Below, one piece after another: positions 22,121 through 34,200 of a stretch of DNA of 64,000 bases. A program made the position numbers and the translations under genes. The notes under the pieces were generated by a model. The model made no database searches. It worked only from the letters and a program-made list of their open reading frames with translations, and had not been told where the DNA came from. How positions within the stretch are numbered: position 1 is the stretch's first letter; every line of letters starts with the position of its first letter. Source of the stretch: Rhizoclosmatium globosum (taxonomy: Eukaryota; Chytridiomycota; Chytridiomycetes; Chytridiales; Chytriomycetaceae); assembly GCA_002104985.1 (NCBI GenBank), contig MCGO01000110.1:62001-126000 (forward strand). Reading direction: 5' to 3'.

Positions 22121-22155
22121 TCAATCTATCGTTTTATGTTTTTTTATATAAAAGT

Positions 22156-23901
22156 TTATATTTTAAAATAGCCCTCTATGCATTTTGTTGAATCAAAGTG
22201 ATACAGGATCACTGGCTCTGATGCTACGACAGATTCCGCTTTCACCGAGTTCCAGAACTTTGCCCACACTTCGTCATCTACAAGACCCTTGCCAACCTTA
22301 TACTCTGCTGTCAACTTGGCAATACGTTGCTTCGCCAACTTGTTTACAAAAAATGATCCACTCCTTCCATCACAATCGTTGAACGCCAACACCAAGGCAT
22401 CTTTTTTCATATTCGTCATTTGATCCAACAGAAGATGCACAGGCCATTTTGGATCAACCGTCAATCGTAATGCAGGGTTTACAACCCACACCCATTCGTA
22501 CTTGTCAAGAATCCCCGAAATCAACCGAAACGTTTCCAACAGATTCTTTGGTCGTGCGGTCTCAAGAAATGATTGATGTAAATGGCTCGCAAACGCTTCC
22601 CTTGATTTGAGGGACTCCTTGGATCCACCCAGCGGGGCAAGTATCGTGACACGATCATATTTTGTACGCAGGCTGTGAACGAAAATCGTGTCGCTGTCAT
22701 TGTTGAGTGTAACTGGGATAATTGGAAGATGATTTCCGTCTTTTGCAGCCATGAAATTGTCCATTTGGATGCGTCGTAGGTCCATCATTTGGCCTGGAAT
22801 ATGTTTCCAGAGATGGGAAACCACGTGAGGATGGGGAAATGCGTATAGGTTTGACTTTGGGTCGAATACTTTGAAGTGGAATCCAACAGCGTCGTCAACT
22901 TCTTTTTTGGTGCGACCTTTGTCGCCCCACATTGTATTGTAAATCTTGGGGAGAAGGACAGGAGCTCGTGGACCTCTGTAATCGTAGTATCGTTGGAGAG
23001 TGTACTGATCCGCCATTCTTGTTCTCGTTGACTTCATTTTCTCTTTGAGACCTTTGTAATCGGCGATGTTTGGTTCGAGAAGAAGGAGCCCGCCGTTGAT
23101 GCAACCCTTGTACTCTTCTTTTGAGCATCCAAAGTTATTCAAGAACTGAGGGTTCCAATCTTCAACACCGCCATAAAAATAGATCCTTTCACTTGTGTTA
23201 TTGGCTGAAGCATGGAACTTATCAATCAAAGAAAACAGTGGCAGTGGGCTTTTGGTCACAAACAGTAGATCCAAATCAATGAATAAAATCTTTTCGTAGA
23301 TTCCCTCGAGAGCCCACATCTGGTACTTCGTGTATGTGTAGTGGTACCGATGTGAAAAGTCAAGTTCCGGAATAGATATCAAGGGCACGACGATAACACG
23401 AGCTCCAAGTTCCAGGAGTGCGTTGCGGCAATGGCTCGTCTGGCCGGGAGTCATCATCACCACAAATTCTGTTTCACTTTCTGGATCAAGTTTCAAGGTT
23501 GGAGAGTGGAGGAACATGTATGTATGGTACAAGGCGCCTTCACAGTATTGGTCAAATGTCGATGGATCTTCATTGACTAAGTCGGGGCCTGATAATAATG
23601 TCATGATTGCGTTCTTACGAGGAGGGTGTGATGATGTTGGTGGAAGGAATGCAAATCCAACAGGCTATGGTAGAATAGATATGTAGATGTAAATAAAAAT
23701 GTGGAGAAATACGTTGAGACAGGTGCGTACCAGGTTTTTAACTGCTGAAGTAATTACGTTGTTTCTCGATGGCGGTGTTGCAAACTCATCCAATATCTGA
23801 GAATTTCCTTGGAACCGAGAAAGCAAAATCCATTGGAGCACAATCAACGCAATAACAGCGAAGGGGATCAACAGCTTTAGGCGGTTGCGAAGTGAAAACA
23901 T
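22156..23901 (-). CDS. GT8-family glycosyltransferase, type II membrane protein (copy B)
   Basis: Exons 23901-23731 and 23664-22156 (66-nt intron at the same codon as copy A) encode 559 residues. The anchor segment is LLIPFAVIALIVLQW; the DxD motif lies in DLDLLF; CINGGLLLLEPN and MADQYTLQRYY are present. The first 45 residues of exon 2, from the junction at PVGFAFLPP, are nearly identical between copies. The 5' exons and linkers have diverged more, so both copies look maintained. The pair brackets the BTB-TLDc gene and its dead copy, which points to a segmental duplication. Confidence 0.8.
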
Positions 23902-24685
23902 GCTTCAGACACGTGTTTGTGTGAAAGTTGAAACTGCAAATTAGTGGCTGCAGTGGAAGGGATATGAGCTGACCGTAGGCACTTTTTGGCATTGATATGC
24001 AAAGAACAAGTTGGAGTGAAAGAGGAGGAGGAAGGAGAGCTTCGCAAGAAGGCAGAGTTGTGTTTCATGTCAAACCTTGGCATCCCCAAACGTAACCGAT
24101 CTGGCAAAGAGCGAGCGCCGGTGCATGGTTCTTTCAAACATATTGAATTCGTAACACTCGAGCTCATGAGGGCACCCACATACCACAAATATGACGTTTG
24201 AACATAGAGTGCGAAAGGTACAAGCAAGATGAAAGGAGACTAAGGAACAGGGGGCCACTTGAAACGACCGAACACATACCTGAGCGAACAAGTATGTAGT
24301 CTAGACGAATGAATGGCAACTCTTGGTGATAAGCAGTTTCTGTTTGTCGAACAGTTGAAAATGAGATCGCCGAGTGTCTGAGCCAGGCATGCAGAACAGA
24401 AATCCCTTGAATTGAGGATTGTTCTTTGCTATTCATATGATAATGAAGATAAGAAGCTGATTAGCCACTCTAGAGACTTCTTTATACAACCACAGGTGTT
24501 CGAACTTCAAATATGCACAAGCGCTTGAATATTTCCAACACGACATGCATTCAGAAGACACTTCTCATTGACTTTGCCTTCTTGAGATATTTTAATTTAA
24601 TTTAACTATTATTCAGATACGATGTTTGGACAGTCTCAATATTCAAAATAAACAAAGAAAATAGAAGTATAACAAACTCAAAGAA
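23902..24685. other. intergenic, no gene seen
   Basis: About 780 bp between two divergent genes. Several short frames on both strands lack ATG starts, domains or codon bias. Presumably the promoters of GT8-B and the Clr2-like gene. Confidence 0.5.
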
Positions 24686-27315
24686 ATGGGGTTGGTTGAC
24701 CTACTCCGCCAAATGGAGGCGACGGACCGACGACTCGAAGACCGGCGACGGTTTGCGGTTCGCGAGAGCCACGGCGACATTGGATCCGAGGAAGAAGAGT
24801 TCGAAGAGATTGAAGAGTTCGAAGAAGAAGGAGAAGCAGAAGGGTCAGCGGAGGAGGACGACGAACCAACGACGCTCTTTTGCTGGCCCTGTCAACGCCG
24901 CCACCACATCGACTCGTTTAGTTCAAAACAACAAAAAGTGGCGCTCGACAAGAACCGCTTCTGCCTCAGACACACTTCAACTTCGGCCTTCGATCGAACC
25001 TACAATCTGCCTGAACCTATCTTGGACAAGCTTATCCCTGATCTGTACGATGTCGATGATGTGGATGACGATGATGGTGCCTCAGATTCAAGGGAAACCA
25101 AGAAGAAGAGGTCAAAGAAGTCAAAGAAGACTGCCCCATCATCAACCACGGCCACAAAGACGTCATCCTCTTCTTCAAAACACAAAAAGAAGTCATCAAA
25201 GCCTCTCTCTGCAGAACAAGAATTCCTCGACTTGTTCAGTGATTCAACCAACTCAGATAAGGACTCGGATGGTTCCATTCCCTCAGAAGTCACCCCTCTT
25301 CAATCTGATGCTGAAGAAATTGTTACGGACACCTCCCGCAATCTCAGAAGCACGCGCTCGTCATCTCGTCATTCTTCAGCGCGTAAACTGCGTCAAATTT
25401 CGTCAGTATCGAAACGTAAGATTATTGATAGCGATGATGACGACGGTGCCAGTGTCTCTGTTTCTTCTGCCAACAAATCTCGTCCAGTGGTTGTTTTGAA
25501 TGACGACGGTTTTGAGAATTCGTTTGACCTTCTGACGAATCATGACAAATCCAAACGCGAAACCATTCGTCATTCCCATTCTGCAGCAATTGAAAAGCGA
25601 CCTGTCGTAATTCTGGATGATGATGATGACTTGTTCAAAGATTTTTCTGATGCACAGCAGCCTACCGAATCCAATCATGTTTCTCTATCAACGTCTTCTG
25701 CTTTGAATTCTCGTTCAAAACGTGTCGCAAATGACGATGATGACTTTGAAGTCACATTTCCTGATGAGCAACTGGATCGTACAGCTCAAACTGCAGCCGT
25801 AGACTCATCTGCTCGAAACATTCCAAACATCCATGATGTTGAAGAAAGTGACATTCTTGATGCCATTCTCGACCACCTTGACAAATACCCTGCAAATCAA
25901 TCATCCTCAACCTCAAGCTCTATAGTGACAAGTCCCAGAATCGTACTTGATTTTGAATCCGAATCTGAAACCAAAAAACCTGTTCGTGGCAATCGTTCCG
26001 TCACCACCAAGAAGAGTGTTACCACGAATGAGGATGATGGTTTTCCAAGCGATGGAAAGTCTACCCTTGTACTACCGTCTGGAAGCGATTGGAGCACAGT
26101 TCCGAAATCAGCAATCACTACCTGGATCAAGAAGCTCGCTTCGGAAGTCCCGGCATTTGCCAATGCAACATCATTTCCAAAGCACTACATCTTGCTACAA
26201 CAAAAACGAAGTACAGGAAATCATCACGACAAGTATTTGTATGGGCATCCGTCTGGATCACGGTTTCGGAGGTACGCATTTTTATCTGTCTTAACTCTTG
26301 TCCTGAGAAACTTTTATTCGACCAATATAGTGCGAATGAATTTCTTCCGCATTTACGGTACTTGGCTGCGGGATTGACGGGAGTTTGTGAATGTAAACTT
26401 TGTGGTGGTAACAGGAGGGCGTCTGCACAACCTTCACCTTCTTCGTCTTTGAAAGCTCGACCGCGTGTTGAGTTGGATAAAACTGCTGCGAGTGTGATTA
26501 AGACACGGCGAGGTAGTGGTGGTCTGTCGCGGCAGGATGTTTCAGCGGAGAAGGAAGTGGAATCGGAAGAGGAAGAGAGCCCAATTTTCGCGCCGCCCCC
26601 ACCTTCTGTCGTGAAATCCCGGCCTCGAATTATTGTTCAAGATTTGGAAGATGATGTGTTGGATGCATTATCTGTTCCAAGGTCTGTGTCGAAGGCAAAA
26701 AAGCGTGTCATTGCCGATGACGATGACGACTTTGTAAATACAGAGCAGAATCTTCTTCAACCTTCAATGTCGAAACGAAAACGGGTCGAACAACTTGACG
26801 ACGATGAAGCAAAGCCGTCAAATATCAAAGAAATTGTTCCACCTCCTTCGGCATTGAAACGAAAACGTGTCGTTAAAGATGACGACGACGATGACGACGA
26901 TGTGCCACTCAAAGCGCAAGATACCAATGATCCACTTGGTTTATTTGAAAACGAAGTTGAATCTTCACACCCCTTACCTCCTCAACCAACATCAAAACCA
27001 TCCATCCGCGACTGGCTCCTCACAGCTCCACCTCCCACCTCGAAATCTCGACCCTTTAAACCAAACTCAGTGCCAGTACAGTGTCCAGAACCCATCAACG
27101 ATCCGCTTGGTATATTTGATCGAAACGCATTGGAGAATATGTTTGATGAAGATGATCCGTTGCCGCCACTACCGCCTGTTCAAGCAACGAGTATGGGAGG
27201 AGTGAAGAAGCATGTTATTGTGGTTTCTGATAGTGAAAGTGATGAAGAGGTTCCTTTGATTAAGAGACGGAAGGTGGGCGGTGGCAGTGTGTCTGGTGGG
27301 TTGAAGACGCGTTGA
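24686..27315 (+). CDS. Clr2-like transcriptional silencing protein with repeated SUMO-interaction-like motifs
   Basis: Exons 24686-26271 and 26331-27315 (59-nt intron) give 857 codons. Residues about 465-560 hold the Clr2 signature: ITTWIKKL, YILLQQKR, DKYLYGHPSGSRFRS and, across the splice, ANEFLPHLRYLAAG followed by CECKLCGG. In fission yeast Clr2 is part of the SHREC silencing complex; a nuclear role here is inferred. The rest is acidic and low-complexity, with repeated hydrophobic-core-plus-acid motifs: RPVVVLNDD, RPVVILDDDDD, RIVLDFESE, RIIVQDLEDD, KRVIADDDDD, HVIVVSDSESDEE. Two NDPLG(L/I)F repeats lie near the C-terminus. Confidence 0.75.
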
Positions 27316-27593
27316 TTGGGGGTTTTTTCTTCTTCATGTATCGTCGTTCTTTGTGTAAGTATAGTGTTAATATATGCGTTTATTGCTGTAGCAGATGACG
27401 AATGGCTACTCTCTCGTTGCAGCTGGGACATGCTTCTTGCACTCTGGTCTGGCATAGTTCTTATTGTTTCGTTCTTGATGAGTAATTGACATTTGAAAGT
27501 GCGGCGTTGTTTCTCCACCGAAGTCCTCCACCTTTTTTCTTGTCTCAGTCAAAAAAACCCAAAACCCACTTTGCCACCTATCCCAGCGGACCA

Positions 27594-30500
27594 ATGGTTG
27601 GATACAGGCACGAAGACAGTTACATGGAACAGGGAACCAATGCAACGGGTAAGCAACGCACTCGATAATGCCTCGGGATCTTCATTCTTGGATCAGTCAA
27701 TTAAACACTCAATCATATCAATCCCCTTAGGTGACCATGCCATTGACGTATCCGTTGAGCAAGGGGACTTTGGACTTAATACCTGTAAGTTGTATTCATG
27801 CTTGAGAGTTATCTAGGGAGGCGGGGACTTCTCCGACTAATCTTGGGCTGTCTACCACCAAACAGTACCATTCACCACCTCGCGAGTATCACTGACGAAT
27901 GTAAACGTTGTGCCATATCATGGTAAGGACACTGCACTTCCGTTTTAGCCACAATCAATGTTTCTCATACCCATACAGACGTTGTTCGCTATGAGCATCA
28001 GTACCCAGTCCCCGTCAAAGTCGTTAAGCACTTGGACCCAACGGACTACGAAATCCTAGACGTTGATAGAAATGCGCGTGGAAGGGACTTGAAAACTGAG
28101 GTGTGTGTGCATGTTTTGGGCTTGTCCGCAAATTCGCAATCTCCAAATTGAGGGACTGACATTTAAAATCCCCCCCAACTCTCACAGATCTGTGATTTGT
28201 TCGAACTCGATGAGTCGTTCAATGTTCTCATCTTTTACCATACCCAAACGCAAAATGGAGTCAAGAGGAGAATGTTGACTGATCGTGGTCGTGTTGAGCC
28301 GATTCTTGCTTTGATGGAGAACCCTGGTGACAAGGCTTCATTCGACTTTACGGACTTTGTTGAGTTGAATGTGAATCAGTCTGGATCTAAGGAAGTTGTG
28401 ATTCGAGTCTTTGCCTTCACTTTGGACCACTTAAAGGCTCAGGTATGTTTATCAGTCATCAAACTTAGTGAGCACTAACTCTTGCACATTTAGATTGAAA
28501 AGCACTTTGAAGTCAAGGGAACGGACTACAAGATCTTTGCTTCGGATTCTGCAACTGGTCCCAAACTCATTGTCGAGCAAAACTCGTTGAAAGACTTCTG
28601 TGTTAATGGATACACACTGTATATTGAACGTCAACTTGACGTGATGGAAGCGCCAATTGATAGAAAGCGATCTCGCCAACAAGTGCCACGTTTGATCAAG
28701 CATGTCAACACCGCTGAAGTCAATGAATTCGACGTGATGCTTTCGTATTCATGGACCACTAAGGAGCAAGTCCTTGGTCTTTGTGATGCTTTGACCGAGA
28801 TACTTCCAGGGATCAAGATCTGGGTCGACCGAGACGAAATGAACGGAAACGTGAACTTGGCCATGGCACGTGGAATTTTGAAAAGTTCCGTCATTATTGT
28901 TTGTTTGTCAGTGGCGTACTTGGTAGGGGTTGCCCCCATCTCTCATTCAGTTGAACTAACAACAACCTCTACATCAGAACTCGTGGAACTGTAACAAGGA
29001 AATCAATTTCGCGGATGAAAACAAAAAGCCAATCATTCCTGCCTATATGTTTGGTGACCTCACCACTGAGGAAATCCAGAAGTTGAAGCAAACACCTGAG
29101 CTTGCAGCACCTTTCATCATGAGTACTGGAAGAATGTATGGAGACTTTGGATCTTCGGTCAAGGGCTCTGAGAAATTCCAAAATGCCGTCAAGACAATTG
29201 TCGAAGAGCTACGAATCCTTCTTCCCCGTTTCCGTACTGTCTCCCCAGCCCCAACTAGTCCAACGGACTCCCTCAACGCTGATGGTATGCCAACGTTCAA
29301 AGTCCCAGAAGACCCTCTCAAGAAATGGACCGAACCTGTTGACTTCACTGCAGACCTTGAAGCCTACAAAAAGGAATATGTCCCTGGAACTCGTGTCTGG
29401 CTTGGTGAAGAAGTATCGGAATGGGCCATAAAGTCTGAAGAATCATCAGTCATGTGGTTCAACGGTGCAGCTGGAACTGGAAAGTCGCTGCTCTCCTATT
29501 ACATTGTCAACCACCTTCCCAAGGATAAGTTCAACACAGACGTCTTCTTTTTCTGTCGTCACAACGACGATGAAAAGAACGACCCTGTCTCTGTTATCAA
29601 GACACTTGTTTGGAAACTTTCTGAACAGTTTGACGCCTTCAGAGCACATGTGACGTCAATCATGTCAGAAGATGTTGAAAACATGAAGAACGGTCGATCT
29701 AGTATCCTCTTGGACCCATATGTGGCGTTCCAGCAACTTATTTCGAAAGGGTTTGATGCCATTGCGAAGCCGGACAAAGTTATTATTATTACTATTGACG
29801 CTCTCGATGAGTTGGACGGAAAGACGCGATCTGTTATTCTCAAGATTTTGGCAGAGGAGTGTCCCAAGCTTCCTGGCTATGTCAAGTTGTTTGTGACAGG
29901 TCGTCCCGAAAAGGACATTTACGATTGCTTGACCAAGATTGGTTCACTTGAGTTGGAACCAACTGCCGCTGAAAATATGGAAGATATTCGTAAGGTTGTT
30001 GTGGACCGCTTCAAGAAGATCTGGGATGTTGAAGAGCCATTCAGCAAAGAACTTACTGAGTGTCTTGAGATTATTGTGGACAAGTCTGAAGGTGTTTTCA
30101 TTTTTGTCAAAGTGGTTTGCGAATTTTTGTCAGTCAGCAACGTCACCCCTGAGGAAGCTACACACTGCATTGAAGGATTCTCGTCCGGTCCTGACGATGT
30201 CTATGAAGCAATTGCGCAAAGAGTCATCAAAGACGTAGGATCTGATATTTACCACAATGTGTTGGGTGCGATTCTCTTCGTGTTTGAACCACTTGACTTG
30301 GAGTCTCTTGCAATTCTGTCCGCAACTCCACTGGACCAAACCGTTGATCTCTTTGATAAGGTTTGTAAACGTTTTTTAAGCGGTATGTTTTATTAACTTG
30401 TGTGATTAGATGCGTTCCCTCCTTAAAATTATTGGTGGAGAGGTTTCCATCATTCACAAATCTGTGAAAGATTACTTCACATCGGACCAACGCTGCGAAC

Positions 30501-32242
30501 CAGCTTACTACATCGAAGCTAGTGCGACAAATATTCTATTGGCAAGTTCCTGCCTCGATATTCTTGGCTCTGTTCTGGATGCATCTGGTTTTAAGACTGT
30601 CTCTGGATCGCGTGTCCTGCCCAGATCCTTCAAGAGAGAAGTTGATAACTCTGCTGCGATTCAAGCCGCAATCGTTAAAAAGTATGGAGAGCCTATTCCA
30701 GGTCCAAAGACTTCCACTTTTGCCCCTGCCAAACTTGATCTTTCAAAGCTGTCCAACGTTGCTCGTTACTCAATTGAAAATTTGGTATTTCACCTGGACA
30801 CGGCGTATTTGCCCCCAAACATTGAGGACTTCATCTCACAATACGGCCCAGAAATCTTGCTCCACCTTGCATGTCGCAGCGGCTCTACCAATATTGCTCA
30901 GTGGCTCCTCAAGGAAAAGAAAATGAATATTGAGGCAAAGGACGCACACGAAAAGACTCCTCTTCAACTTGCCGTTGAGAACCGTAACATGGAGCTTATC
31001 CATCTTCTCATTGAAAATGGGGCCGATTTGGAAGCTACAGATTCTCGTGGCTGGACTGCTCTTCACTGGGCAGCCTGGAATTCTGAGGATGACATTGTGA
31101 GAGTCTTGATCTCTCATCATGCGAACTTGAACACTCCTGCATTCATGGATCGTACCCCTTTGCATGTCGCTGCATGGACAGGAAAGCTTGAAATCACGCA
31201 AATGATGATAAAAGCTGGTGCTGACTTTGAGCTCCGTGATGTCGAAGGAAAGTCACCACTCATTATGGCTGCTGAACAAGGACACATGAAAGTCGTGATG
31301 TACTTGCTTGGACTGAAGGCAAACATTTTGGCTCACGGTATTTGGGGCCAAACCTCAGTTCACCGTGCATCTGCCAACGGCCACTTCCACGTTGTCAAGT
31401 ACCTTGTGAACCATGGAGGACCTATTCATATCTCTGACTTCTATGGGCGTTACCCTGTTTCAACAGCTGCGCGAGGTGGACACCCTCACGTTCTCGAATA
31501 TCTTTTGGACAATGGTGGACACATTGATACCGTGGACGTCGGTGGTTTGACACCATTGCACGAAGCTGCAAAGTACGGTCAGACTGAGGCTGTCAAGTTC
31601 CTTCTGTCTAGAGGTGCAAATGTACACGCTGAGGACAATGATGGACGCACTCCAGTGCATATGGCTGCTTTGGGATGTTTCCGCGATACCGTCCGAGTGT
31701 TGATTGAGCACGGTGGTAATGTTAATGCATTGAACTTAATGGGCGAAACTCCATTGTTTGCAGTTGCATCTAAAGGACACGCGGATGTAGTTGAGGTTCT
31801 TCTCGAATTCGATGCTGACGTGAACGGAACAACCAAGTATGGCGAGACTCCATTGTATGGAGCTGCTTCAAATGGCGAAAAGGATGTCGTTGAATTGTTG
31901 ATCAAGAGCGGCGCTGATGTGAATGCCACCAATTCGCGTGACGATACAGTTTTGCAAGCTGCACAGCGTGGAGGATACGAAAAGGTTGTTCAGTTGTTGG
32001 TCAAGAATGGAGCCAAGGAGGTTCAGGTTAAGCCTGAAGTTGTCCTTGTCCCGGTGCCTTCTGTTGAGAAAAAGAATGCCGAAGTTGTTGTAGTTGTCGA
32101 AACCAGTGCTGTTAATGAAGAGGCTGTAATTGTTGCATCTGAGACACAAGAAGTGAAGGAGGCGCTGGTGGAAGTTGTGATTGAACACAAGAAGGCGCCA
32201 GTGAAGGCACGCGAGGAATCAGTGTGCTGTGTTGTCATGTAG
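27594..32242 (+). CDS. Ubl-like / TIR / NACHT / ankyrin-repeat receptor with CaaX end
   Basis: Eight exons (27594-27648, 27731-27784, 27866-27922, 27979-28100, 28188-28442, 28494-28922, 28978-30360, 30410-32242) join to exactly 1396 codons. Residues about 60-250 hold one or two ubiquitin-like folds (second: VIRVFAFTLDHLKAQIEKHF, ending NGYTLYIER). A TIR domain (about 258-370) starts EFDVMLSYSW and includes IWVDRDEM and SWNCNKEINFA, the Glu at the position of the catalytic Glu of NAD-cleaving TIRs. NACHT-type NTPase: Walker A GAAGTGKS (about 487), Walker B IIITIDALDEL (about 592). About twelve ankyrin repeats span about 933-1330. The end is SVCCVVM, a CaaX box with an adjacent Cys, predicting lipidation and membrane attachment. 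Ligand and output are unknown; NLR-type immune or self/non-self function is inference. Confidence 0.9.
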
Positions 32243-32422
32243 ATTGTTTTTGTTTTTTCGTTTGATAAAAAGTTCTATAGATTATGTTTTGCGTTGTGTT
32301 TTGAAAGAAATAGTCCAACTTGATTGGCCTTTGAAGCCAAGTCTGCGACACCTTAGGTTTCGATTTCCAACTAGGTCGAAAAGACTTGGATCATTGGCTC
32401 TCAATCTTATATGCAGGCTTTG

Positions 32423-33814
32423 TCACGCCTTCTCCGCAATGTTGCGACGTTCCAGAATACTTCCATTTACAGCGGTAAACGGCAATGACGTTGAGGCGGT
32501 TTCCTGTGAGTCCAAGGTACTTGTGCTACTTGCCGCCGATAAGGAAGGAGAAATTGTGAACATAGTCCCAGAATTTACAGAAGAAGGACTTGGACCACCC
32601 CAAGATCCACCGTGAAGCTCAGTCACAAGGTATAAATAGACCTCGTCTTCGTAGTAATCAAGATATTGAATGACGTTGGCATGACACACCTTTGAAACAA
32701 TTTCCTTGTTAAGTCAGAAAAAGTCAGTTTTCTGGGTCTGTGGACTCACGTTCCGTAAAATGTATACTTCCATTGGAACGAGACCAAGAATAGGATCTCT
32801 CGCCCACGCGTTTCGAGGTACTTTCTCCTTGAGAAGAAACTTTACGGCGACTTCAACGCCATCAACGACGCGATTTGCTGTTATGACGAAGCCAAAACTA
32901 CCGCTTCCGAGGAGGACATGATTTGGGGTATATTTTGCAGTAAATGCTTGGTTCATTTTCTGAATTGGGGGTAGAATGGGGTTTGGCGGAGGAACCCTGT
33001 TTTGCAATTGATTGTAATGTCCATAATTCACCGACGACTGTTGCTGATGATGTTGCGATGGATGTTGTTGCAGTTGTTGAGGAAATTGTGGATTGCAGTT
33101 GATAAATTGGATGCAAAAGCCGAGCTGGCATAAATGGACGGATTTGGGGACGGATCTGATTTGAAACTATAATGATTGAGCTCTGACTGTTGAATCTGCT
33201 GTTGCTGGAGCTGCAGCATTTGCAGTCGTGAGTGTACATAACCAGAAGGCACAATCGAAATGCATGGGGTAGGCTGTGCATGATAATATGAACTGCTGAT
33301 AGGAATATTTACTGGATGGGTTGGCGTTTGAAGGAGTTGGGCCGAGAGTGGGGGTTTATGTGAATCACTGTTTGAGTTGGAAATTGTGGACGATGATGAG
33401 TTACTTGAAGAAGAAGCTAAACGTTGAACATTAATATCAATTTAACAGCAATAACACACAAAAAACGAGGCAGCCCAAGCAGCTTTGACGTCTGACATCA
33501 TCAACGCACAAACTCTTGGCGTACGTACCATGGAGAGTGGTATTCACGTTAAGAGCGGGCGGAGTGTTTCCTAAGTTGACCAGTTGGCGGCCAAATGCGG
33601 CAATAGCGTGGGAGGAGCGGGGATCACGCGCGTCGGACTGGTTGCGCTTTGCAGCCTTCGAGTTGTATCCAGCTGCGTTGGGGGAGAGGGCGTGGTTGTG
33701 CGAAGAATGGCTCTGGTGCTCGGATTGGTGCTGTTCCTGAGTAAGGTGCAGTTGCTGTTGGTGGCGGTGCTTTGCCATTCCGGCTGGGTCTTTCGAGTTT
33801 AGTTCGCTGTGCAT
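32423..33814 (-). pseudogene. protein kinase truncated after the N-lobe (PAS-kinase-like)
   Basis: Exons 33814-33529, 33416-33032, 32996-32750 and 32704-32423 join to 400 codons; the middle intron would be only 35 nt. The first 220 residues are Gln/His/Ser-rich. The kinase start is convincing: glycine loop GSGSFGFV, VAVKFLLKEKV, then DPILGLVPMEVYILRNE and CHANVIQYLDYYEDE..LVTELHG, very close to PAS-kinase/CAMK N-lobes. After LHGG it runs into 55 Ser/Thr-rich residues and stops. HRD and DFG motifs are absent, and only 180 bp remain before the neighbouring gene. Either a truncated gene or a kinase-like fragment with another role. Confidence 0.6.
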
Positions 33815-34200
33815 TAGGGAACTTTTTTTGAGAAAGGGCCGAACACAATTAGTTTGGTGAGAACGAAGAAAACTTGTTGGCGGTCATGTGGATTCTGGAT
33901 GGTTGCAGTATTCGTTGCAAGGAATCCTTTCCTTTCAATATCACCGACATCAGAAAATCGCCATGTTCTTTGCTTGGGGCTGAATAATAGTTGATCCATG
34001 CTTTGGCGAAGTTGGGTTGGGATTAAAGGAAGGTGAGGATGTTCTTCATATCTTGGTTCATCGAATATTCCTTTTTCGATTCCAACAGCATCACTACTTC
34101 GCAATTATTAGGATTGGGATCATTGCATGGCAAAACATTATGCAAGTTCGATTTATTAAGTTCGATTTATTCGAAGTATTCCAACTGCAATAAATCATTT
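33815..34200 (-). other. possible upstream exon of the truncated kinase gene
   Basis: A minus-strand frame (34104-33814) contains protein-like text (LIPTQLRQSMDQLLFSPKQR, TWRFSDVGDIERKGF). It has no recognised domain and no splice pair that keeps frame with the 33814 ATG. Confidence 0.3.

Noticed and set aside
26089..26330. separate gene starting at 26089
   Set aside because: That frame upstream of 26331 is a shadow; splicing 26271 to 26331 restores the Clr2 domain exactly.
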